In this document: positions 1-4,660 of the stretch, one piece after another | How the letters are laid out: each line of letters opens with the position of its first letter | Numbering within the stretch: the stretch's first letter is position 1 | Source of the DNA: Pseudomonadota bacterium | GTDB taxonomy: Bacteria > Pseudomonadota > Alphaproteobacteria > Acetobacterales > Acetobacteraceae | NCBI GenBank assembly: GCA_021785335.1 | Contig: JAJYFW010000044.1 | Coordinates: forward strand, 1 to 9,027 | Reading direction: 5' to 3' | Length of the DNA: 9,027 nucleotides | Made by a program: the position numbers and the translations under genes | Notes under the pieces: generated by a model | Seen by the model: only the letters and a program-made list of their open reading frames with translations | What the model was told of the DNA's origin: nothing | Database searches by the model: none

Positions 1-267
1 GGCGTGGTGCATTCCGGCGAGGTGCTGCTCGCACTTGCCCGCGCCGGCCTCTCGCGCGAGGAGGCCTACCGGATCGTGCAGTCCCAGGCGATGGCGACGT
101 GGACCAAGCTCGGCACGCCGGAGGGCAGAAGCTTCCGCGAAAACCTCGACGCCGACCCCACCATCGCCGCCAACGTGCCGCCCCACGTCCTCGACGCCGC
201 GATGGACGCCGCCCAGCACCTGCGCCACGTGGACGAGGTCTTCGCGCGGGTGTTCGGGAAGGGTTGA
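1..267 (+). CDS. purB: Adenylosuccinate lyase, C-terminal end (partial)
   Basis: The last 88 residues of a protein whose start lies outside the window. Adenylosuccinate lyase removes fumarate from SAICAR to give AICAR (purine step 8) and from adenylosuccinate to give AMP, in the cytoplasm. The visible part is the helical C-terminal domain of the fumarase/aspartase superfamily. It shows the usual PurB tail: a segment beginning HSGEVLLALARAGLSREEAY, then an A-M-x-x-W helix, an 'ENLDADP' turn, and the typical end 'LRHVDEVFARVFG'. The catalytic Ser loop and signature lie upstream and cannot be judged. Its placement before purC fits purine synthesis and argues against other superfamily members such as argininosuccinate lyase or PcaB. 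The stop is a TGA at 265-267, and the next gene converges on it after 23 bp. Confidence 0.9.
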   Translation, partial: GVVHSGEVLLALARAGLSREEAYRIVQSQAMATWTKLGTPEGRSFRENLDADPTIAANVPPHVLDAAMDAAQHLRHVDEVFARVFGKG

Positions 268-290
268 ACCTCCGCTCCCCGGCGGCGGCG

Positions 291-1061
291 TTATCCGGCA
301 AGCAGGCAATCGTCGGCGAGCGGCCGGACCGGAGAAAAATCCCGCTCGTGCGCGAACTCGGGCGAGGCGCGGGTGGCCTGGTTCGAGACCGGGTTGAGGA
401 TCAGGGAAAAGATCCAGCGCGGCCAGGGCGAGATGTTCGGCGCGGAGACATGCAGCAGGTTGTCGCCGAAGATGAGCATGGTGCCGCGCCCGCCCTTGGC
501 CGAGACCAGACCAAGCTCGTCCACGAGGTCGGCCACCGCGCTGCGCGGGACCGTCCATAGCTCCCATTTCTCGCCATCGATGGTCTTCTGCATCGGAATG
601 TCCCGCCGGTGGGAGCCGGGGACGAACATCAGCGGGCCGTTGAATTCCGTGACGTCGTCGAGAAAGATGTGCAGGTTGAGCGCGAGCGGCCGCGGTACCC
701 CGTCGCGCGCACGGTGGGTGGCGAAGTCGGTGTGCCATTCGTAGCCGCCGCCGTCGAACCCCTCCTTGGGGTTCACCTTTACCTGCTGGATGTAGGCGTC
801 CTCGCCCAGGATCTGCAGCGCCGGCCCGACCAGTCGCGGATGGCGGACGAGACGGGCGAAAAGATCGCTGCGGCGGTGCAGCGACAGCGCGTTGCGCACC
901 GGCCCGCCACCGGCCTCGCGCGTGTTCTCCGGCCTCTCCTCGGCAAGCAGGGCCGGCATTGCGGCACGCAGCCGGTCGATCTCGGCTGCCGAGAACACGT
1001 CCGGCAGGATCAGGAACCCGTCGGTCTCCAGACTGTCGAGCTGCTGGCGGCTGAGCTGCAT
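291..1061 (-). CDS. PhyH-family Fe(II)/2-oxoglutarate dioxygenase, EctD-like, substrate unknown
   Basis: A complete 256-residue protein of the phytanoyl-CoA dioxygenase (PhyH) superfamily, which couples 2-oxoglutarate decarboxylation to substrate oxidation at a single Fe(II). The metal triad is visible as His110 and Asp112 (W-H-T-D-F) and distal His204 (NLLHVSAPN). Arg215, 11 residues after His204, is the expected 2-oxoglutarate carboxylate binder. The block 92-126 and 'EFNGPLMFVPGSH' (139-151) resemble ectoine hydroxylase EctD most closely. However, the EctD signature HSDFETWH reads HTDFATHR here, so the Trp that contacts ectoine is His116, and the protein is shorter than EctD (about 300 residues). 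There is no ectABC nearby, so ectoine is an unlikely substrate. It is the last gene of the minus-strand cassette, 82 bp after the acyl-CoA-dehydrogenase-fold gene. The ATG at 1061 is chosen because a strong AAGGAGG (1068-1074) sits 6 nt upstream. The family is sure; the substrate is not known. Confidence 0.9.
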   Translation of the reverse strand: MQLSRQQLDSLETDGFLILPDVFSAAEIDRLRAAMPALLAEERPENTREAGGGPVRNALSLHRRSDLFARLVRHPRLVGPALQILGEDAYIQQVKVNPKEGFDGGGYEWHTDFATHRARDGVPRPLALNLHIFLDDVTEFNGPLMFVPGSHRRDIPMQKTIDGEKWELWTVPRSAVADLVDELGLVSAKGGRGTMLIFGDNLLHVSAPNISPWPRWIFSLILNPVSNQATRASPEFAHERDFSPVRPLADDCLLAG

Positions 1062-1067
1062 GGCGAT

Positions 1068-1074
1068 CCTCCTT
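1068..1074 (-). promoter_or_regulatory. Strong ribosome binding site of the PhyH-family gene
   Basis: The minus strand reads AAGGAGG, a full match to the core anti-Shine-Dalgarno complement, with a 6-nt spacer to the ATG at 1059-1061. It fixes the start codon and suggests efficient independent translation of this last gene of the cassette. Confidence 0.8.
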
Positions 1075-1107
1075 GTTCCGGCTGCTGATCTGGCGAGAGC
1101 TTAGCCC

Positions 1108-1127
1108 GACGCGGGCCGGCACGCGTC
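1108..1127. repeat. Inverted repeat between the acyl-CoA-dehydrogenase-fold and PhyH genes
   Basis: GACGCG (1108-1113) and CGCGTC (1122-1127) are perfect inverted arms around an 8-nt loop, GGCCGGCA. In the minus-strand transcript this would form a GC-rich hairpin 17 nt after the upstream gene's stop codon. No T-run follows, so it is not a classical intrinsic terminator. It could be a processing or stability element, or chance in such GC-rich DNA. Confidence 0.3.
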
Positions 1128-1143
1128 ATCCATGGCACTGCCC

Positions 1144-2367
1144 CTACTCCGCCGCGTCCCGGTTCAAATACCCGTCGCGCGTCTGCGGCAGCTTCATGCC
1201 CAGCACCGCGGCGGCGGCGGCGGTGCGCAGCACCTGCGCGGTGCCGCCGCCGATGGTGAACATCCGCACGTCGCGCGCCATGCGTTCCAGCGGCAAATCC
1301 CGTGAATAGCCGCGCGCGCCGAACATCTGCAGCGCGTCGTTCACCACGCGGATCGCCGCCTCCGAGGCGAAAAGCTTCGCGCGTGCCGCCAGCACCGGGT
1401 CCGGGAACTTGCTGTCCCTGCCCTGCGAGAGCGCGGCCTGGTGCAGCAGCGCGCGGGAGGCCGCGAGCTGCGTGTCCATGTCCGCCAGCATCCATTGCAG
1501 GCCCTGGAACTCGCCGATCGGCCGGCCGAACTGGCGCCGGCGCTTCACGTAGTCCACCGCGAGGTCGAGCGCGCCCGCGGCGACGCCCATCGCGATGGTG
1601 CCGGCGCCGACGCGCTGGCTGTTGTAGGCGGCCATGAGGCGCGCGAAGCCGCGGCGGAAACCCTCCGGCGGCACGAGCGCCATCTCCGCCGGCACCTCGA
1701 GGTCCGTGAAGGCAAGCTCCGCCTCCGGCATGCCGCGCAGGCCCATGGTCGCCTCGCGGCGCACGACGGAAAAGCCCTTCGGGAACACGCCGTTGCGCGG
1801 GTCGCAGACGACGATGAAGCCGCCGATCCCCTCCTCGCGGCCCGCGGCGTCGAACACGCGCGCGAACACCAGGTGCAGGCGCGAGACGCCGCCGCCGGTG
1901 ATCCACACCTTGCGCCCGTTGAGGACGTAGCGGTCGCCGCGGCGCTCGGCGCGGGTGGTCATGGCGGTCGCCGCACTGCCGGCCTCGGGCTCGGTGATGG
2001 CGATCGCGGGCTTGTCGCCGGCGAGCACCAGCGAGGCCGCGAGCCGCTTCTGCGCCTCCGTGCCGTATTCCATGATGGCGGAGATCGCCCCCATGTTCGC
2101 CTCCACCACCACGCGGGCGGTGAGCGTGCAGGCGCGCGCGATCTCCTCGACCACCAGCACCGCGTCGTGGAAGCTGCGCCCGCCGCCGCCGTAGTCGCGC
2201 GGGATGGTCATGCCCATGAAGCCGGCCGCGGCCAGGTCGGGGATGTTGGCCCAGCAGTACTGCTCCGTGCGGTCCCACTCCGCCGCCCGCGACGCGAACT
2301 TCCCCTGCGCGAGCGCCCGCGCGCGGTCCCGCAGCGCCCCGGCATCCGGCGACGGCGACAGGTCCAT
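1144..2367 (-). CDS. Acyl-CoA-dehydrogenase-fold flavoprotein, probable 3-sulfinopropanoyl-CoA desulfinase (Acd-like)
   Basis: A complete 407-residue protein with the full acyl-CoA dehydrogenase (ACAD) layout: N-terminal helices (1-115), the middle beta domain with signature AIAITEPEAGS (121-131) and VWITGGG (154-160), and C-terminal helices with QFGRPIGEFQ (279-288) and the closing IGGGTAQVL. Ordinary ACADs need a catalytic Glu. The MCAD-type position, just before G375-T376, is Gly374. The isovaleryl-CoA-dehydrogenase-type position is Gln251 (YNSQRVGAG). This Gln, together with Arg85 (TLTARVVVEAN), matches Arg84/Gln246 of the 3-sulfinopropanoyl-CoA desulfinase of Advenella mimigardefordensis as I remember that sequence. 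The C-terminal MKLPQTRDGYL and the MTTRA, ITGGGVS and LHL-FARVFD stretches match it too. Such enzymes split 3-sulfinopropanoyl-CoA into propionyl-CoA and sulfite and keep FAD without net oxidation. ATG 2367 is preferred over ATG 2373 because GGGGGAG (2375-2381) is 7 nt from it. ACAD superfamily membership is sure; the desulfinase activity is likely but inferred. No CoA transferase or ligase is in view. Confidence 0.85.
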   Translation of the reverse strand: MDLSPSPDAGALRDRARALAQGKFASRAAEWDRTEQYCWANIPDLAAAGFMGMTIPRDYGGGGRSFHDAVLVVEEIARACTLTARVVVEANMGAISAIMEYGTEAQKRLAASLVLAGDKPAIAITEPEAGSAATAMTTRAERRGDRYVLNGRKVWITGGGVSRLHLVFARVFDAAGREEGIGGFIVVCDPRNGVFPKGFSVVRREATMGLRGMPEAELAFTDLEVPAEMALVPPEGFRRGFARLMAAYNSQRVGAGTIAMGVAAGALDLAVDYVKRRRQFGRPIGEFQGLQWMLADMDTQLAASRALLHQAALSQGRDSKFPDPVLAARAKLFASEAAIRVVNDALQMFGARGYSRDLPLERMARDVRMFTIGGGTAQVLRTAAAAAVLGMKLPQTRDGYLNRDAAE

Positions 2368-2374
2368 GGACATT

Positions 2375-2381
2375 CTCCCCC
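2375..2381 (-). promoter_or_regulatory. Ribosome binding site that decides the Acd-like gene start
   Basis: The minus strand reads GGGGGAG. The spacer is 7 nt to the ATG at 2365-2367 but only 1 nt to the ATG at 2371-2373, and a further in-frame ATG lies at 2431-2433 in non-conserved sequence. The site therefore selects 2367 as the start. Confidence 0.65.
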
Positions 2382-2415
2382 GGTTCGTTGCCCGACGATG
2401 CCGGCCGGCACGCCC

Positions 2416-2429
2416 GCGCGCAACCGCGC
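2416..2429. repeat. Short inverted repeat between the AraC-type and Acd-like genes
   Basis: GCGCG (2416-2420) and CGCGC (2425-2429) flank a CAAC loop in the 102-bp gap between the regulator and the enzyme gene. A GCCGGC palindrome lies close by. There is no T-run. It might form an intercistronic hairpin, but five GC pairs are weak evidence in DNA of this composition. Confidence 0.2.
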
Positions 2430-2469
2430 ACATGGCATGCGGGGAGCCGAAGGGTCGCCTGGCGAACGC

Positions 2470-3519
2470 TCAGGTCTGCCGGCGCCACGCGCGGTGGAGG
2501 ATCTCCGACGGCGCCTCGCCGTAGCGGCGACGGAACGCCGCCGTGAACCGCGTGGCGTTGGTGAAGCCGTGGCGGCGCGCGATCGCGCCGACGGTCTGGC
2601 CGCGGGCGGCAAGGCTCAGCGCGCGGTGGGTCTCCTCGATCCGGATCGCCTGCAGCACGCCAAGCGGCGTCTTGCCGCGGAAACTCCGGAACACCGCGCC
2701 CAGGGTCCGCACGCTGCACCCCGCGGCCGCGGCCACCTGGGACATGCGCAGGGGTTCCGCGGCATGGGCGCGCATGAACTCCTCCGCCCGCCGGACATAG
2801 GCCGGCGCGGCGTCCGCCACGCCGCGGTCCAGCCGGTCGGTATAGTTGTGGGCGGCACCGCGCAGCACGAGCGCGGCGAGGAGATCGGTCAGGGAGGCGA
2901 GTGCCACCGGATTGTCGGCGACGCCGCCGGGCACCGCGAACTCGTTCGTTACGAACTCGAGCTGTCGTCTCAGGCTCGCGGCCAGTCCATGGCTGCAATC
3001 GAGGACGGGCTGGAACGCCAGCGGTTCGCGCAGGTTGTCGTCGAGCATCTCCTCCAGCGCGGTCTCGAGCGAGGCAGCCTGGAAGAACACACTGCTGCGC
3101 GCGTTGTCGTCGCTGGACACCAGCCGTGTGCCGGGCTCGGGCCGATAGACAAGCGCCTGGCCCGAAATGGCCGTGGCCGCGGTCTCGTCGCGCACCAGCG
3201 TCAGGCTGCCGCTCGACATGCTGGTGAAGGCGACCAGCTTCCGAGGCTCCGGGCCAACGGCGATCTCCGTGGCAAACCTGTCGGCGGCGAGGCTCACCAG
3301 GATGGAGCCGGCACTGCGGATCGCCATGCGGAAGATCGGTGTCGCGAACGGGGTGCGCCAGAGCGCGCGGTCCCGCAGCCGGTACCTGTAGAGGCGGCTC
3401 TCCCCGGGCAGCCGGTCGCTCACGCGCGACCGGCCATCCATGTCCCCGCCATCCATGACCTGGGCGAGCTTGAATGTCGTGAGCGTTGCCGGGTCGGCCG
3501 TGAGCGCGTTGATGAGCAT
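2470..3519 (-). CDS. AraC/XylS-family transcriptional regulator
   Basis: A complete 349-residue regulator. Residues 1 to about 235 form a beta-rich ligand-sensing part of the AraC-binding-like type (AraC_binding_2 style), with VYRPEPGTRL at 124-133. Residues 240-349 are the AraC DNA-binding domain with two helix-turn-helix units: the first from about MSQVAAAAGCSVRTLGAVF (259-277), the second TVGAIARRHGFTNATRF (309-325) followed by AAFRRRYGEAPSE. The motif G-F-x-N-x-x-x-F-x-x-x-F-R-x-x-x-G-x-x-P is canonical. The ATG at 3519 is chosen because GGGAG (3524-3528) precedes it by 4 nt; the open frame continues upstream without family similarity. It is the first gene of the minus-strand cassette, 102 bp before the Acd-like gene, so it probably controls the two enzyme genes in response to a pathway compound. 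A 17-bp direct repeat 162 bp upstream is a likely binding site. The family is sure; the effector is unknown. Confidence 0.92.
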   Translation of the reverse strand: MLINALTADPATLTTFKLAQVMDGGDMDGRSRVSDRLPGESRLYRYRLRDRALWRTPFATPIFRMAIRSAGSILVSLAADRFATEIAVGPEPRKLVAFTSMSSGSLTLVRDETAATAISGQALVYRPEPGTRLVSSDDNARSSVFFQAASLETALEEMLDDNLREPLAFQPVLDCSHGLAASLRRQLEFVTNEFAVPGGVADNPVALASLTDLLAALVLRGAAHNYTDRLDRGVADAAPAYVRRAEEFMRAHAAEPLRMSQVAAAAGCSVRTLGAVFRSFRGKTPLGVLQAIRIEETHRALSLAARGQTVGAIARRHGFTNATRFTAAFRRRYGEAPSEILHRAWRRQT

Positions 3520-3623
3520 GCCACTCCCATGTGTCCGGCTGCCGCGGGCGCAGCGCAACGCGCCGCCCACAAGGGCTGAAGAACGATAACGCAACCCACG
3601 CCTGCGCGCATTGAAATCTTCCG

Positions 3624-3639
3624 TCGCGTTCTGACGCGA
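3624..3639. promoter_or_regulatory. Inverted repeat upstream of the AraC-type gene
   Basis: TCGCGT (3624-3629) and ACGCGA (3634-3639) are perfect inverted arms around TCTG. The element lies 105 bp upstream of the regulator's start codon, between it and the 17-bp direct repeat. That position suits an operator for a dimeric repressor or a promoter-proximal element, but no factor can be named. Confidence 0.35.
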
Positions 3640-3680
3640 TACGGGCGTCGTGCTTGCTTGCGGGAAGCCCCCGCGCGGGC

Positions 3681-3717
3681 GACAGATCCGGCAGCTTCTG
3701 GACGGATCCGGCAGCAT
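3681..3717. promoter_or_regulatory. Tandem direct repeat, putative AraC-type operator
   Basis: Two 17-bp half-sites, GACAGATCCGGCAGCTT (3681-3697) and GACGGATCCGGCAGCAT (3701-3717), agree at 15 of 17 positions and share an uninterrupted 11-bp core. They start 20 bp apart, close to two helical turns. AraC-family proteins typically bind direct 17-bp half-sites about 21 bp apart, each contacted by the paired helix-turn-helix units of one monomer. The repeat lies 162 bp upstream of the AraC-type start codon and about 157 bp before the small plus-strand ORF, so autoregulation, cassette activation or divergent control are all possible. I found no further exact copy of the core in the gap before the Acd-like gene. 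Confidence 0.55.
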
Positions 3718-3873
3718 TGTACGGGGCACGCGGCGCAGGGACCGTCCTGGCACAGGGCGCAGCTGCCATAATGTGCCGGCTCCGCGGCTGCCCGCGCATC
3801 CGAGCGACATGCCGGTTCCTGACGCGGCCCCGCGAGCCTCTGGCCAAAGCATCCAACGTCTGGAGTCCATCGC

Positions 3874-4038
3874 ATGCCTGAAGCCGCGTCGGCGTATGCC
3901 TCGCTCACGGCCTTTTCCGTTCCGGCCGACGTCCAGGGCGGCGCCGGCGTGACCGAGGGGCCGACCGTCGTCGCGCATGCCGCAACCGCCACGCCGCGAC
4001 AGCCGGCGCCGGTCTCGGGCGCCCGGGCGGCCCGGTAG
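3874..4038 (+). CDS. Possible small ORF, 54 residues, unknown
   Basis: An ATG at 3874 opens a 54-codon frame closed by TAG at 4036-4038. GGAG (3862-3865) sits 8 nt before the ATG, a good ribosome binding site, and most codons end in G or C. The peptide (MPEAASAYASLTAFSVP... ending GARAAR) is rich in Ala, Pro, Gly and Thr, with no membrane segment, signal peptide or motif I recognise. The TAG is in the same frame as the following small membrane-protein ORF, whose GTG begins 6 nt later without its own ribosome binding site. The two may be translationally coupled, or one gene interrupted by a nonsense change. It may also be chance; small open frames are common at this GC content. Confidence 0.35.
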   Translation: MPEAASAYASLTAFSVPADVQGGAGVTEGPTVVAHAATATPRQPAPVSGARAAR

Positions 4039-4044
4039 CGCGCC

Positions 4045-4482
4045 GTGCTGGCCGCACTGCATATGTGGGCGTACAGCGCCCAGCATACCCGGTGGGGCCG
4101 GGATCTGCCTGGCTACCTCGCCTCAGCCCTTGTGCTGGCGACATTCTGCCAGACCTCGATGGTCCGGCTCCGCTGGATCGCGATCACCAGCAACTGTGCG
4201 TTCATCTACTACGCGCTGCGGCTCGATCTCAGGCCGATCCTCCTGCTGCATTGCATCCTGCTGCCGGTGAATATCTGGCGCCTCGCGCAGCTTCGGCGCC
4301 AGCACATCGAACCCGCCCCCGCCGTTCGCGGTTCCCCAGTGATCACGAGGTTTCCTGCACGCAGCTGGATGGGCCGCGGCGGGCAACCCCGGCACGCGCG
4401 GCCGTCGATCCCGCTCGACGAAGGGCCGTATGACAGCGGTGAAGATCAATACAGGGCGGTCAGTCCGCCCGTCGGCGACTGA
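4045..4482 (+). CDS. Small multi-pass membrane protein, Popeye-like membrane module
   Basis: A 145-residue ORF from GTG 4045; an ATG at 4063 (residue 7) is an alternative start. Residues 24-43 (YLASALVLATFCQTSMV) and the stretch 44-80 (RLRWIAITSNCAFIYYAL, then LLLHCILLPVNIWRL) give about three hydrophobic helices. The pattern M-x-x-L-R-W-x-A-I-x-S-N-x-x-F-I and L-L-L-H-x-x-L-L-P-x-N-x-x-R-L is one I know from the N-terminal membrane part of bacterial Popeye-like and cyclic-nucleotide-binding proteins. Here no cyclic-nucleotide-binding domain follows. The tail (81-145) is polar, Pro/Arg-rich and probably cytoplasmic. No clear ribosome binding site precedes either start, and an in-frame TAG lies only 6 nt upstream of the GTG, so the true N-terminus is uncertain. 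The function is unknown. It lies 178 bp before purC and is not obviously part of that operon. Confidence 0.65.
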   Translation: MLAALHMWAYSAQHTRWGRDLPGYLASALVLATFCQTSMVRLRWIAITSNCAFIYYALRLDLRPILLLHCILLPVNIWRLAQLRRQHIEPAPAVRGSPVITRFPARSWMGRGGQPRHARPSIPLDEGPYDSGEDQYRAVSPPVGD

Positions 4483-4660
4483 CAGGCGGCTCTCGCACCC
4501 CGGCGCGCGACCTCCGTGGCGCAAATGCGCATGACGGCTCCCCCGCGCTGGCGGCATGGCATACGGTCCGGCATGCGCCATGGCGCGGCCCGCCACCCGC
4601 TGCTATACGCAGCGCAGCAAAAGTCGCCGTGATTCCTCGGCGCCGCAAGGGATTCGCGCC
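4483..4660 (+). promoter_or_regulatory. purC upstream region, likely promoter of the purine operon
   Basis: This 178-bp gap should contain the promoter of purC-purS-purQ-purL. It holds a small GCGC-AAAT-GCGC inverted repeat (4519-4530), a 12-bp perfect palindrome GCGCCATGGCGC (4575-4586) and an inverted repeat around TATAC (4598-4614). TATACG (4604-4609) could be a -10 element, but the 17-bp-upstream hexamer TGGCGC is a poor -35, so no promoter is claimed with confidence. I see no riboswitch architecture. Confidence 0.35.
4598..4614 (+). promoter_or_regulatory. Inverted repeat around a TATAC box before purC
   Basis: CGCTGC (4598-4603) and GCAGCG (4609-4614) are perfect inverted arms around TATAC. 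The element lies 46 bp before the purC ATG. As DNA it could be an operator centred on a -10 box; as RNA it would be a 6-bp hairpin with a 5-nt loop in the leader. Which applies depends on where transcription starts. Confidence 0.35.

Larger units (their letters stand above)
3520..3873. other. Intergenic region upstream of the AraC-type regulator
   Basis: This 354-bp stretch holds no convincing gene. Open frames cross it on both strands, but they are rich in Arg, Pro and Ser, have no family resemblance and overlap one another. It lies between the minus-strand regulator and a plus-strand small ORF, so it should contain the cassette promoter. I see no good sigma-70 -35/-10 pair. It does contain a 16-bp inverted repeat (3624-3639) and a tandem 17-bp direct repeat (3681-3717). 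Confidence 0.6.

Noticed and set aside
268..290. Possible bidirectional terminator between the convergent purB and PhyH genes.
   Set aside because: Only a 4-bp CCGC/GCGG stem can be drawn in the 23-bp gap, and there is no T-run on either strand.
291..1061. Annotation as ectoine hydroxylase (EctD).
   Set aside because: The Fe and 2-oxoglutarate residues match, but the ectoine-contacting Trp is His, the protein is shorter, and no ectoine synthesis genes are nearby.
1441..3579. A 712-codon plus-strand open frame antisense to the Acd-like and AraC-type genes.
   Set aside because: Biased composition, no family resemblance, and complete overlap with two well-supported minus-strand genes.
1010..3856. 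A 948-codon minus-strand open frame crossing the AraC-type and Acd-like genes.
   Set aside because: It runs out of frame through both clearly identified genes and is Arg/Pro/Gly/Ala-rich without domain structure. It is a compositional artefact.
3420..3992. A minus-strand open frame of 190 codons over the cassette control region.
   Set aside because: No ribosome binding site or family features; it overlaps the start of the AraC-type gene and the direct repeat. The Cys-rich look comes from chance codons.
4556..4660. Upstream in-frame extension of purC to ATG 4556.
   Set aside because: The extra 35 residues are not PurC-like, and the ATG at 4661 has a ribosome binding site at the right distance and begins the conserved N-terminus.
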